DNA from: Nectonema munidae
Taxonomy: Eukaryota > Nematomorpha > Nectonematoida > Nectonematidae
Assembly: GCA_030549495.1 (NCBI GenBank)
Contig: JAUIRK010000745.1
Span: forward strand, 62,001-126,000
Direction of reading: 5' to 3'
DNA length: 64,000 nucleotides
The notes under the pieces are model-generated. The model was not told where the DNA came from and ran no database searches. It saw nothing but the letters and a program-made list of their open reading frames with translations. Shown piece by piece: positions 33,440 through 45,258 of the stretch. The position numbers and the translations under genes are program-made. How positions within the stretch are numbered: position 1 is the stretch's first letter; every line of letters begins with the position of its first letter.

Positions 33440-34050
33440 ATAATTAATATTTTTATAAAGAACTCTATTGTTTTGTTTACAAATTCGCTATAAGCTTGGA
33501 GTCTGTACTTCATTCTTCTATACTTTATATGGTATCTACTTTTGCAAATTGAACATTGCTTGGTTGCTCTTTCTTTTTTTGTGTTTGTTCCAATAGCTCT
33601 CCATTGCTTGTGTACGAACGCCTGTAGTCCTATCAATAAAATTCAATGAGTGGTTAACTCTATGAAGCGTAAGTCCAAGGTCAAGTCTCTTTTAATGTTC
33701 CTGTATCCTTTCCATTTATCACTATGAATAATTGATCCAGACACAACTACTTTTCTAATTATAGGTAACAATGTTTCAGCATTGCGCGAGTCGACTATTT
33801 CCATATAACCATGGGATGGTGATAAAGTAGGATCAACTATTCCAAATACCCATAGAGGTTTCTGAGCATAATGTCCCATATGGTGTTTTGGTTTATGACT
33901 AAAACAAGATTCATCAATTTGTAACGTTATGCCTGGTCCACCAAGCTTAATATGTTTGCTTTATCAATTTTCATAAAGCTATAATGAATTTTCGTTCTCA
34001 TTTTGAAAAATTCTGCAATATATTTGAAGGCAATTCTGTTTTTCATAAAT
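33440..34050 (-). pseudogene. Merlin (IS1595/ISXO2-like) transposase remnant
   Basis: Minus-strand blocks: 'FMKNRIAFKYIAEFFK' (about 34040), 'TLQIDES' (first catalytic Asp, about 33925), 'MGHYAQKPLWVFGIVD', 'SRNAETLLPIIRKVVVSGSI' then 'IHSDKWKGYRNI' (second Asp, about 33725) and 'TTGVRTQAMESYW' (catalytic Glu, about 33600). That is a complete D-D-E set in the order of eukaryotic Merlin transposases, relatives of bacterial IS1016/IS1595. At least two frame changes break it, and TIRs were not identified. Confidence 0.8.
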
Positions 34051-34053
34051 AAG

Positions 34054-34104
34054 CAAGTAAAGATAAGCATCCCCGTAGAAACAAGGAGTGCTCATCTTTA
34101 CTTG
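34054..34104. repeat. inverted repeat hairpin, 16-bp arms
   Basis: CAAGTAAAGATAAGCA (34054-34069) pairs with TGCTCATCTTTACTTG (34089-34104) with one mismatch around a 19-nt loop. It lies just beyond the 5' end of the Merlin coding remnant and could be a transposon terminus or a folded MITE scrap. Confidence 0.7.
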
Positions 34105-34199
34105 ATCCAAACTTTTTCTAATAATAAAAATTTTAATTTTGACATGGGCTGTCATATTTAGTCAGGTTTGACTAAGTTTTATTTAAAAAAAAGAAATAT

Positions 34200-34895
34200 A
34201 ACCAGTAAACACAGCCTAGTTGAAAATGGGTATATGTGTGTAAAAAACTTTATATTATTACTTAGATAAAAAGTTTCTTTTTGCTGTCATATATAAATCA
34301 ATGCTTTGATAACTTTAATTGATTTTTATAAAAAAAAATGAATATCACCACTGAATTCAGCATGCTTGAAAATGGGTATATATGTGTAAAAAACATTATA
34401 TAATTATTTAGATAAAAAGCTTCTTTTTGAGATGGGCTGTTACATTTAGATCAATTTTTTGACAGGTTTGATTGATTTTCATAAAAAATAAATATCACCA
34501 CTGAATCAGAATATTTGAAAATGGGTATACAATACATGTGTAAAAAACTTTATATACTTATTTAGATAAAAAGTTCTTTTTTGAGATGAGCTGTCACATT
34601 TAGATCAATTTTTTGACAGATTTGATTGATTTTAATAAAAAATGAATATCACCACTGAATTCAGCATATTTGAAAATGGGTATACAATACATGTGTAAAA
34701 AACTTTATATAATTATTTAGATAAAAAGTTCCTTTTTGAGATGAGCTGTCACATTTAGATCAATTTTTTGACAGGTTTGATTGATTTTCATAAAAAAAAT
34801 TAATATCACCACTTAATTCAGCATATTTGAAAATGAGTATACATGTGTAAAAAACTTTATATAATTATTTAAATAAAAAGTTCCTTTTTGAGAAC
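34200..34895 (+). repeat. minisatellite, unit about 150-157 bp, about 4.5 copies
   Basis: The marker CACCACTGAAT(T)CAG recurs at 34346, 34496 and 34650 and in altered form at 34807. Each unit then reads 'TTGAAAATGGGTATA', 'GTGTAAAAAAC', 'TTATTTAGATAAAAAG', a 'TGAGATGGGCTGT' block and 'TTTTTGACAGGTTTGATTGA'. A diverged partial unit occurs at 42925-43135 next to a dispersed-repeat terminus. Confidence 0.85.
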
Positions 34896-35270
34896 TATCG
34901 ACTATGATAATTTTTATTTCTGAAAACATTTTTTTGCATTTAGAGGTTTTAAATGTCTGAAAGTGTCAATCAAATGTTCGATTTACGTCTAATGTCTACA
35001 GAAATATTTTTTAAATTTAAATAAAATATCTGTTTTTATGCCAAATGGAAGATGCTGGTTTCATTTTGGGACTCAGTTTTGGCATTTATTGTTTTAAAAT
35101 ATCTGAAAGCTTCAATCAGATTTGCGGTTTACTTCTAGATAATGTCTTCAAAAATATTTTCAAAAAAATAAAATATCTGTTTTATACCAAATCGACTATG
35201 CTTATTTTATTTCTGTACTGGATTTTGGATAATACCGTTAAAAAATATCTCGAAGTGGCAATTGAATTAG
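34896..35270 (+). repeat. second tandem repeat, unit about 145 bp, about 2.5 diverged copies
   Basis: The block 'GCATTTA(G/T)..GTTTTAAA' plus 'TCTGAAAG(T/C)(G/T)TCAATCA', followed by 'AAATAAAATATCTGTTTT', occurs at about 34937 and again at about 35079; a third partial copy begins near 35215 ('TGGATTTTGGATAATAC'). It directly follows the first array but has a different sequence. Confidence 0.55.
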
Positions 35271-35533
35271 TAATGTATGCCTGAAAATCAGTTCTGTAAA
35301 AAAATTTCAAAAAATGGCTGCATATTAGATATAGTGAAAATATACTTTTTTTTTTGTATATTTTGGCTTCTAATACTTTCTACAATCATCTTGAGTATGA
35401 AATATTTATTAAAAAAACAAACAAAATGCATTATAAAATCTTTTGAAAATTTGTATGAGAGAAGGAACCAAGTTGAAAACTAATTGAAAAGAGAACATGT
35501 GATCAAAACAAATAATTAAAAAAAATATGTTAA
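35271..35533. other. no recognisable feature
   Basis: AT-rich spacer between the tandem repeats and the next piggyBac. Confidence 0.35.
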
Positions 35534-37440
35534 TTATATACCCTCATCGAACCACATATTTTTAGTTTCTAGCCAGGCCACCTTACTACAATTGTAGCCC
35601 AAAATCAAAGTCAGATATTTCCAATAGGCAGCAAAAGATTTATTTTCAGAGATATCACAAATAAAGTATAGAAGTATAAATTTCTTGTGTTTTGAATAAA
35701 AAACGAGAATTCGAAGGCTTCTGCCCAAAAATTGAGAAATAAAGAAAGGTAAAATTTTATTTTATAAACGATTTCTACAAAGACTAAATTTGTGCTTTAA
35801 ACATATTTTTTATGGCATTCGTCACATGTCCAAGGGGTGGATGCCTTACATTCACCCTCTTTACATTTTAAAAGTATTGGCAACGCTTTTTTGGATGAAT
35901 TTCACTCGTTTGCGCATATTCAATTCGAGTATGTTCGTTAATCCCGTATTGCGCAAAAGGCATTTTTTTCTGGCTGTAAACATGCTCATTGTTGAATCTA
36001 GCAAAAATATTTTCATGAGCAATTTTTGATGAAATTGAGCCTTGAATTGGTGTACCCAGTCTCCTTCATGATTAAATAAGAGTTGAGTGTACAAACATCC
36101 ACACTATTGGAGAAGAACAAAAGCGGGTACCTGTTAGATTTTCGACGACATATAAAATTTTCGACTCTTTGGTCCATTATGTCCACTCCACCTTTAAACT
36201 TGTAATCTAAAATGATTTCAGGTTTAAGATCATACTTTTCTTCATTTACTTGTAACTGAGGGTGGAAGAACGTTTGATATTAGAAGAACGTTTTTATTTT
36301 TCTTTTGCTTACAAGAGCATAAAACAATTTTGTTATCGTATTTGTACAAATATTTTGTACTGTACAAACTTCTTTCTCTCAATTCTAAAAAACTTTGTAG
36401 TACATCTTTCGAAAAACTTTTTATCGTAGCTGTCATTGACAGCCCATTTTCGAGCAAAATTGGACAGAGATCAAACGATCCGAAAAGCCTGCCAAAATAC
36501 ACATTGCGCTTACTTTTGAAGTGAGCTTCACAAAGGTAAGAGGTAGCATTTTTAGGTAAACCTGTACCGCTGAGGTTACCTTCCTTGTCACAATATATGT
36601 ACGATTTAAGTGCAAAAGGATTTTCTGCGTCGCAAAGCCAAAATATTTTCGCACCGTACGTAGGGGGCTTTTGAGGCATATAAACTCTTCCGGGGCAATA
36701 ACCTCTGAAAGAATAAAGTTGCTCATCTACAGTCAAGTTTTCGCTTGGAACGTAGAATTTTGTGAGATTGGAATCAAAGGAATGAAATATTTCGCAAATG
36801 GCGGCCAATTTGTCTTCTCGTTGACGTTCTCTTCTGTTGGATTTTTCATCTAGTTTTTCATCTAGAAACGAAGTCTTTGAAGCGATTCCTGGAAATGGCA
36901 CAACTATAAAAAGGCTTCGAATCTCCTTTTTTTTTTAAATGTTTACAGATGTGAAATTATCTTTGTCTGCTCCAGCTCTAAGAAGAATGCCGCAACAAGA
37001 AGTAAACTCTCTCATTCAAAAAACTTTTCTTCCTTTATCTAAACACTTTTTATTTGTGTACTCCAAAACTTTTGAAGCAAACTCATCAGTGAAAAAGAGC
37101 TTGAAAGAATCCATTTTTCTTGATGGTGTCACAGTAGGTCCACGTTTGAAAATTATGTTTCTTGGTAACAGTCTATTTAAAAAAGGATTTATTGAGCAAT
37201 TTATGTTGCTCTTTGAGACCAGCGTGTTAGAAAAGGATGAATACGAACCATTATTTGAACGAATATTTAACAAATATGTTCTCTTTCAATTTCTTCTTTG
37301 CTAGAGGAATCTTTAGAGCTGATCTCTGCGTCCAAAAATCACTAAAACTTTCACAATTATCATTTGAACTCAAACAAATGAATAAATTTCTTTGTTACCG
37401 GACGAGATGTTTTAGCTCAAAAAATGAAACTAATGAAAAT
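35534..37440 (-). pseudogene. piggyBac transposase pseudogene (third family)
   Basis: Minus-strand order: 'RGPTVTPSRKMDSFKLFFTD' and 'FASKVLEYTNKKC' (37150-37030) at the N-terminal side; a linker with 'FLDEKLDEKSNRRERQREDK'; 'LTVDEQLYSFRGYCPGRVYM' (catalytic Asp block, about 36720), 'YGAKIFWLCDAENPFALKSY', 'RLFGSFDLCPILLENGLSMT' and 'YKFKGGVDIMDQRVENFICR' (about 36205-36150). C-terminal coding similarity fades below about 35850. At least three frame changes. Unlike the 9-kb and 15-kb piggyBac copies in sequence, so it is a separate lineage. Confidence 0.75.
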
Positions 37441-38122
37441 TGAATCAAAACAAAAATTGATTGAATAATAATGACGTTTAAATTTGAAATTATGACGTTG
37501 TATGACATTTCTCACACTCAAAAAATTAAACGTTACACTTTGCTTAGTTTTTAAAAGAAAGAATTTACATCTCAAATGTTGTATTTTTATTATGTATAAT
37601 ATTCACGTTATCGTCTCACTCTGCCCAAAGTGATGAAAATGACGCAAATAGTAGGGAAGCAAGGGATGCTGCTAATGTCAAAATAGAAAAATTGTTTATT
37701 AGTATCTTTGTTATTCCACCAACTATATAATTTGTTGCACGTAATTAAATTGACGTATGAATTTATTAAGTTCGTCCCTCTGTACTCAAAAACTGGTTGT
37801 TACGCTAACGCACCAGTACATCAAGATATATTTATTTTTATCTCAACGTTTTAATAATAATTCTTTCAATATTCAGAATTTTCTAAAGTTTTATGATACT
37901 ATTTCTCAAATCTTTTGTATATTGTGAAAAAAAAATTAAAACTTGAATCGAAAAACAGTTTCTTTTGAATATGCACAGTACTATTTTTTGTAGCATTGAA
38001 TGAAAATATGAATATGTTTATTATTGTATACATTGCAACTAAAATAATTGCAGTTTGTTGTATTCATATTAATAAATTTCTTTTTCCTTGATAAAAGATT
38101 TTAGAACAAATCAGACTCCTTC
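37441..38122. other. no recognisable feature
   Basis: AT-rich spacer; no transposon end or gene identified. Confidence 0.35.
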
Positions 38123-38290
38123 TTGTGGTTGCATGGCTGATCGGTTAGAGCGCTGATTCATGAGCCGGTTGTTCCGGGTTCGAGGTTGGCCTCTGCCAAA
38201 TTATTCATTGTTCGATGCCAGCGGCGCATTTATGCCTTATCGATAAGAATACCACACCACCTTTTTAACCTTCTTTGCTGGATTCCAGTT
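38123..38290 (+). mobile_element. tRNA-derived SINE, copy B (best preserved promoter)
   Basis: An A-box-like TGGCTGATCGG (38134-38144) and a B-box-like GGTTCGAGGTT (38177-38187) are spaced as in tRNA genes; the head reads like a tRNA with 'CGGTTAGAGCG' and 'GTTCCGGGTTCGAGGTTGGC'. The body 'TTCGATGCCAGCGGCGCATT' and 'TATGCCTTATCGATAAGAAT' matches copies at 13326-13482 and 46356-46507. Length about 165 bp; no LINE-like tail is visible here. Confidence 0.8.
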
Positions 38291-39548
38291 CATTTCGGTA
38301 TAAAGTCAAACCTGTAAATTTCGGGGGTGTTGTTATTCCAATTCAGAACATCTTTGAAGTTTTCAAGTTGAAAAGGGCAAAATAGTTATAATTATTATAA
38401 TAAAGAAACGTATGAAGTATAATGGTTGTGATCTCTGCTATAAGTATTAACTTAAATATTTTTCCACTCTTCTTATTTTAGGATATTTTGCTGTATCCTT
38501 GAGAATATTTTTTATAACCTTTGAAGTTTCAGAGTGGTGTTGATTGAAAAAACATATTGTACCTATTTTGAAAAGAATAAAACTACCATCGTAGACAAGT
38601 GGGCTAATTGTGATCAACTCATACAACTTCCTACTTTTTCCTTTTTTGAGATCTTTACATCAGTATTCATTGTGAATTTTTTTCAAATTTTTCCATCAAA
38701 ATAAAGCTTTTTGCATATTTCGTGAAGTTTTAGGCTTTTGAGATTGAAAAGTTTTTTTTTCGAAAAATAATATAGGTTCAAAAATTGTAAAACTACGATG
38801 GTAGCCAGATGGTCTGATGAGGGTTAAAAATATTAAATTTTATATAAAGAGTTTAATTATATAATATTAGATACTTCAATAAAGATTTTGACTCTGGAAA
38901 AGAAGTTCCTCTTTTACAAATGAAAAATATTTAAATCTATAGCTTCATCTAGGATTACAATTAACATTTAGCTAAGATGGGTAGGAAATCTGAAAATTTA
39001 GAATAGGTCAGATTTATCAAAAATGGCACAGATGCCAATGTGTGAGAATTTAGTCACTATCAAGATATTTTTAATTTAAATTGAATTTGTCCATCTTTTT
39101 CCTTTTGCGTCAAAGAGATCATTTTTTAAATGAAGAACGTGGACAACTTTTTGTAATTGAACAATGAACATCACGAATGATTCATCAGAAAAAAACCTTT
39201 GAAATGAGATTGGTTGACAAATATTCAGGCCTGATAATAAAATGCACGATACTGATAAAAAAGTCTAAGATCATCCAGAAGATTCTTTAATCAGAATGCG
39301 TTGAGAGAGGAAAAAGTAATTTTATCATTATAAAAAATTTTTCGAACACACATTGAAGAATATAAATTTCTAATGAAAAAAGAGCTACCAAGAAAGGATC
39401 GTCATGGAATGAATAACAAAATTACATACTGTAAATTATAATATGACGTAGAGATTACAAGCCGATAACGAATTTGTAGCCAAAAAGTTGGAGGTCTTAT
39501 CGAATTACATAAATAGAGAAACATTTGCAAGTGAATCATTAACACTTT
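38291..39548. other. no recognisable feature
   Basis: About 1.25 kb of AT-rich sequence with no long reading frame, repeat boundary or RNA gene that I can support. Confidence 0.4.
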
Positions 39549-41651
39549 AAACTACAATCAGAAACTGAAGCATCAAACAAAAGCGTTACGTCATCAGCGT
39601 ATAAAGTTGGATGGCAAAATTTTGGAATTATACGGATCAAATCATTGATATAAATCAAAAATAAAAATGGTCCAAGGATGGACCCTTGAGGAACACCTAC
39701 ATAATTGTTATAAATGTCCGAACTAAAGCCGTCAAGATAAACATAGAATTTTCTTCCTGTTAAATAAGATTCTAACCGGTAGTAAAAACGTGATCAAAGC
39801 CAATTTGGTTTAGTTTCAATAATAGAAGGGAATGGTTAACACTATCAAAGGCTTTGGAGAAGTCAAGAAAAACTCCAATACCAGAATTAGATTGGCATGA
39901 ATCTATATCATGCAGTAATTTCAATACGGCTTTTTCAGTTGAACATCCTTCAAGAAACCCAAATTGATGCTCTGTGAAGATTGAAAATTTGTACATAAAC
40001 GACAGCATTTTGCTTACAACTATTTTTTCAAGAATTTTTGCAAATTTGTAATCATAGAGATTGGTCTATAATTATTATCAATGTTATCAATTTTTTTCTT
40101 ATTCTTTAATAAAGGTAAAACTTTGGAAAGTTTCATGGCTTCGGGGAAAACACGTGAATTAAGGGACTTATTGAAAATATCAATGAGGGAGCTGGAAATG
40201 AAAGGGAGAGCGACTGCTATTATAACTTTTAAACTTATCCCATCATAACCAGATGATTTTTTATTCTTGAGGGAAGACACTGCAATAATAAAATCATCAT
40301 AAGAAATAGTTGAGCAAAAAAAAGTGTCCTTGTTTTAGGTACTGTTTTATAGACGAAATTTATATTATTTTCGGTTGGAGAAAAGGATTCTTTTTGGAAA
40401 GCCGTGCAAAAATCATTACTAGAAAAAGGACTAGATCTTTCTTTAGCCTTGATATTAAAGAGGTTATTCAAAGTATTCCACTTAGATTTCCTGTTGTAAG
40501 AAAACATGTTATGATAATAAGAAGCTTTGCTGGAAATGACCATTCTTTTGTAAGATTTTAGACATGCTTTATAATTGACATAATTGTCATTATTTGGAAC
40601 TAGTTTATATTTTTTGTATAGTTTTTCTTTGGCTTTCCTTAACTTAGCAAGCTTAACCGTAAACCAGGGATTAAAATTCTTTCGAGAAACAACTTCAACT
40701 AATGGAAAAGATCTATTGAAAGATTTCAAAAAAAGTTTGGAGAACAACTCAAAAGAATCATTTACGTCTATTACACTTTTAATACCACTAAAATCAGTCT
40801 CACCTAAATAATTTTGAAAGTTGATGAAACACGTTTTGCTGAAATTACGCTTGAAATAACGTTTAGGCACATTATCAATAGAAAGGTAATCATTCACTAA
40901 AACAATGTTCGGAAAATGATCAGATAATTCACAAAGTATATTAAACGATGAAAAGTTTACAGAAAAATTGATAAAAATATTATCAATACATTTTGAGGAT
41001 TTACGCGTTGGTTTTGTTATGGTTGGAATGAAATTACCTTGAAGTAAAATCATTAAAAAATCATATACTAAATTATTGGAGCTAGCAGAAAACAAATCCA
41101 TATTAAAATCGCCACAAATAAGGGCTTTTCGATCAGCTAATCTTTTTACTACAAAATTTTGAAGAAAGTCCAAAAAGCTTAAGATATCAGAGTGTGGAGG
41201 ACGGTAAACAGCCAAAATATCAATGATAGAATTAGGAAGTGATACTTTAATATAACAATAGTCACAATTCATAAAGTTTCCAACGGTATTTGCCTCGAAA
41301 TAACTTATCGTATATTCAGATTTGATAAAGAAGCCAATCCCTCCTCCCTTTTTGGCTCTGAAATCGTAACCGGACAAATTGAAGTTAATGAATGCGTCCA
41401 AATCTCTGTAAGTATCAAAATATCGAAATTAAATCTAAGAGAAGACAAAAAAGTTCAAGGAGAGTAAACTTCGCATTTAAACTCTGAATATTCAAATGGA
41501 ATATTTTTAGATTGGAATTTTGAGAAAATGTGTGCAAATTGTTGAGTTCTTCTGGAAAGATATTCTTAGTTAGATTAGTGACCTTTTCGTTATAAACAGA
41601 TTCAAAAATATTCAAGTCAAACAAATCTAAATTATTTGTGTGTGAAAGCAT
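39549..41651 (-). pseudogene. LINE ORF2, endonuclease and reverse transcriptase
   Basis: Endonuclease: 'LKIFHLNIQSLNAKF' (start, about 41510), 'GGGIGFFIKSEYTI', 'ILAVYRPPHSD', 'ALICGDFNMDLFSA', 'CIDNIFINF' and 'LCELSDHFPNIV' (catalytic Asp/His). Linker 'FNPWFTVKLAKLRKAKEKLY'. RT: 'NNYRPISMITNLQKFLKK', 'FLDFSKAFDSVNHSLLLLKL', 'GVPQGSILGPFLFLIYINDL' and 'TLYADDVTLLFD', all catalytic Asp intact. The frame breaks in at least three places (near 41410, 40280 and 39770), and the protein ends about 15 residues after YADD. Confidence 0.8.
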
Positions 41652-41654
41652 TAA

Positions 41655-42676
41655 TTAGCTTATATAAAACGTTAAAGAGCTCCTATTTAATTCGTTCTGG
41701 ATTTTTTTCATTAGTAACAAGGTTTCACAACTACTGGAGTTACATTGATGGTTGGATGGCAGACCTTTGGTTGCACAATTTACACAAAAAAGACTACTTT
41801 TCTTAGTACAATAGTTAGTCTCATGATTAGAACCACAATACTTACAATTGAAGATTTTGGATGTGCATTTATGAGAGTAGTGATTGTATTGATTACATTT
41901 ATAACACACTTTAATATAAGATTTCAGAAGTTTTATGTCGTAAGCAACACAATTTATATAAATATACTTATTAAGATATGTAGTCCTGCATATATTTGCT
42001 TTGACTCTAAAGCCTATATTGCAAAAATTAGAAGATGGCTTCCCAAATTTAAAAATTGAAATTAGGTCAGTTTCCAGAATACTATTTTGTTCACATATTA
42101 TTGATTTTAAAAGATCTACATTTTCAACTTTTGGAACACCCGTTATACAAAAAGTAGGCGTTTTTGGTTCTAGACTGTTAAAAGGTAAGTTGTTAGACTT
42201 TAAGCATTGCTTAATGTGTTCTATGTTTTTACTAGATGAAGACTGCAAAATCAGGCTATTGAGTTTTTTGAGTTTATTGATACACAGCTTATTGTGTGTT
42301 GGCTTTAGTTTAGAATTAACCACTTCTTTGAGGTTTAATTTATCATTAGGAACAAAAAAATTTGGAATTACTACTGATAATGAAGGATCACAGTGTAAAG
42401 TATTATTTGCATTCGAAGTTTGACTACAACTAGTGGGTTCTTTTGCGATATCATCATCACATTTGAAACAGTTGACACACTTGCATATGTTACAGGTTTT
42501 ACATCTTTCACTAAATTTTTAAGTGTTGAAATTTCATCCAATAAATTAGATTCATAAATCAAATTATTAAGTAATTCATTAAGTTTCTCTTTAGTTTCTT
42601 TCTTAGTATAGTTCTTAACATTTTTGATTATATTTTTCAGCTTGTCGATTGATAAATTTTTGGTCATTCTTAGCAA
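41655..42676 (-). pseudogene. LINE ORF1, gag-like zinc-knuckle protein
   Basis: The N-terminal piece (42676-42371) has a Lys-rich coil 'KLKNIIKNVKNYTKKETKEK'; the main piece (42323-41655) has an RRM-like middle and three Cys/His knuckles in tandem: 'CYKCNQYNHYSHKC', 'CKYCGSNHETNYC' and 'CVNCATKGLPSNHQC'. This is the RNA-binding protein of CR1/Jockey-type LINEs. One frame change separates the pieces. Confidence 0.75.
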
Positions 42677-42924
42677 AATATAATCATAATCAAAACCAAT
42701 GAGAAAAGGAATTCAAAAAGAAAACCAATAAGAAAAAATTATGTAATGATCAATATAATTGAACTTACAAAATACACAACACTTTATATTTAAAAAAAAA
42801 ATTAATACAGTATATAAAAATATTTTAACAGAAAATAAACACAAAAAAAAAATTTAAAAGAATAAGTAGACTTCGGCCTTTATTGATACCATAAAAACTT
42901 GGAGCAGATTGCAATTTTTTATTT

Positions 42925-43250
42925 TTAACCAGTAAACACAGACTACTTCAAAATGGGTATATGTGTGTAAAATGCCATACACGGTAAACTTCATAATCTC
43001 TCTATACTCTATATTAAACGTAATTCTCTAATTCAAAAAACTGTGCCTGATCCTTTCTTTTTGGGATAAATCAATTTTTTGACAGTTTTGATTGATTTTC
43101 ATAAAAAATGGACATCACTACTGAATTCAGCCTAGTTGAAATATATATGTAACATTAAAAATATTTATAAAAACTTATTAATATCTGAGAAAAATAGGGC
43201 CCCCAGCACTTGAGCGGACAAATTTTGGCCAGCACTAATAGGGTTAAAAT
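42925..43250 (+). repeat. minisatellite-related unit plus dispersed repeat terminus, copy 2
   Basis: 42928-42975 ('CCAGTAAACACAG' and 'AAAATGGGTATATGTGTGTA') matches the first unit of the 34.2-kb array; 43068-43135 matches its 'TTTTTGACAG.TTTGATTGA' and 'CACTACTGAATTCAGCC' blocks. It runs directly into 43152-43193, identical to 28458-28499. This links the minisatellite and the terminus as parts of one element family. Confidence 0.7.
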
Positions 43251-44250
43251 ATAAGTAGATTTCTACGGCTTGTATGAATTGGGTTAAGCTAATGTTGATA
43301 TTGTCATAATATGGGGATGATTTCCTCGAGCAATGTTTAAAGCAAAACACAAGTTCATCAATATAAATTTCGGGTAGGTTAATTTGAAATGAGAATATAA
43401 GGCTTGGAGTATCCATTGATATATGGATTGGCTGTTTAAGTCTTTTACAGCGACGAAGTTTGGTAAAGGGAGTCTTGTTGTAGTTTTGGAATTCTTTTCC
43501 ATTTGTCTTTTTATCAAAATTAAGAAAACTCTTCCATCTTTGCGCTTTGAAGCAACTGATTTCCTTGCGGTAGAACTTTTCGATATTTTTATATATTGTC
43601 AAGTCTTCTTCGCTATGGGAAGAGCGAAACTTTTTATGTGCGAATCTTAATTTTTTCCTTAAGCTGTGGAGAGCCGGAGTCCAGAAGTTGTTTTTCGTTT
43701 CAATGACAAAAGATGAGCAAGTAAGGGCAATAGAAATCGAGTCACAAAGAGTGTTAGCGATCTGATGAAGTTTGAGGGAGTAGAATCAAAGAATGAACAA
43801 TTTTTTTGAATAGAGCCGCGTAAACTGTCAATGAACAAACTTTCGTTGATGAGCTTCAACTTTTTTGATAAAGTAGGGACACGAAATATCATTGAAGTGT
43901 GGGCCATGACAGTTTGAACAGTTAATCAAAGTAGAACAAATATTTGTGGGGTGACCTTGTTTTTCGCACTTTAAGCATTTGGGATGTTGCGCCATACAAA
44001 AATATATGTATGGCCAAATTTCCCGCACTTATTGCAGTTCATCATCACTAATATCCTTAGGCACATTTTTTATTATAAAGCGTGGGATGAAACCTTTAGA
44101 TTCTATAATGTCAAAATATTTTTAAAAGACCCGACCCTTCTTACTCTCTCTGTTTTTCCAAAAATTTATTTAATTCTTAAAAAAACTCTCTTTAATTTTT
44201 TTTTTGGCGTATAAAGAAAAAGAAATTTTTTTTTTTTACTTCCATCCCCT
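43200..44250 (-). mobile_element. LINE fragment (Jockey/I-like), internally deleted
   Basis: Minus strand: the end of a gag-like ORF1 with knuckles 'CLKCEKQGHPTNIC' and 'CSNCHGPHFNDISC' (about 43980-43900), then directly the linker that normally separates endonuclease and RT: 'FWTPALHSLRKKLRFAHKKF' (about 43690), 'ISCFKAQRWKSFL' and 'CSRKSSPYYDNINISL'. Most of the endonuclease is missing between them. It differs from the neighbouring LINE. Confidence 0.6.
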
Positions 44251-44890
44251 TTTTTTCAGTTTTTGTTTTTATTTTAACACATTTGTTAGGATTATATAAT
44301 TCTACTTTTGTCTTTACAAAAGAAGGTTTATTTGGTTGTGCGTTAATCAGATGTTGGGAGCCGGAAATTATATTACACATAATTAATAATGATATCTTTA
44401 ACTTCAGAAAAGATTTTCTCAATGGTAATAAAATATTCACTATTATCCTTAGGGAGCATATTAGTATATTTTTCTTTTACATCGCTTAACTGTTCAATTA
44501 ATTACCAGTTAGAAGTAGAGCTTGTTTTCAAGCGTTTCCGCGTAGCGTCACAGAAACTTCCTCCATTAGAAAATAAGTAAAAAAATTCTACTTGGAAGAA
44601 TACAATCAGAAGAGGAAAAAAGAGAAACTTAAGAAATAAAGGGCAAAAAGGATTTTAAGTCTTTTTCTATATCTATATCTTGAAATATAATTTATCTGAT
44701 TTTATGATTTGAATGAGTGTGCTGTTATGAACCTCCACAACGTACATAGTTGTTGCAATTGTAAAATGGAAAAACTTAACAATCAGAACGATATAGCTGG
44801 CTCCTATCAATGCCCCTGTTACATAAAACAACTAGAATTTGTTAAAAATGTAACAGTCTATTCATGAATTTTTTTGACAGCCATTCAATT
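44251..44890. other. AT-rich spacer, possible LINE 5' debris
   Basis: The minus-strand frames are Lys/Phe-rich and may be the decayed N-terminal region of the LINE ORF1 just described; nothing is firmly assignable. Confidence 0.3.
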
Positions 44891-44992
44891 AGCATCTCAT
44901 GATTTTTTTTCGAAAGATAATTTTAGCTCCTTTTTTTCCACGAAAACTTCCATAACCCATCTTCCTCTTCAACATGTGATTTTTCTCGATCG

Positions 44993-45200
44993 TTGAGCCT
45001 TTACAATTTAAATATTGTTAGTCTTAACATTCAATCCCTCAGAGCTAAGTTTGAAATTTTAGAGTCTTTCTTTTTTCAATTCAACTCTCTTAATCATTCC
45101 CCTCTGCATGTAGTTTGTCTCCAAGAAACTTGGCTAAATGATGCATGTTCGAGTTCCTTTGAAATACCAGGTCATGACTTCATTTTTGTGCCTCCTAGGA
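44993..45200 (+). pseudogene. LINE endonuclease N-terminal part
   Basis: The frame reads 'LNIVSLNIQSLRAKFEILES' and 'VVCLQETWLNDA' (catalytic Glu), then 'FEIPGHDFIFVPPR', stopping where hAT sequence begins. This is the first third of the AP-like endonuclease of the LINE whose RT lies at 47.5-48.4 kb. Confidence 0.75.
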
Positions 45201-45258
45201 TTAGCTTCTTAACTAGGATTAGTTTTCTTAACCGATTAATTTTGGTGAAATTTCAAGT

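Larger units (their letters stand above)
39549..42870 (-). mobile_element. LINE (CR1/Jockey-like) with ORF1 and ORF2, 3'-truncated
   Basis: Minus-strand element with a gag-like ORF1 (42676-41655) followed at once by an endonuclease-reverse transcriptase ORF2 (41651-39549). Coding similarity stops just after the YADD motif, so the RT thumb, C-terminus and 3' UTR are missing. LINEs are usually shortened at the 5' end, so loss of the 3' end implies a later deletion. The 5' non-coding part probably reaches about 42870. Confidence 0.8.

Noticed and set aside
38123-38200. Functional tRNA gene
   Set aside because: The A and B boxes are tRNA-like but the cloverleaf does not close well, and the same head plus body recurs twice; it is a SINE.
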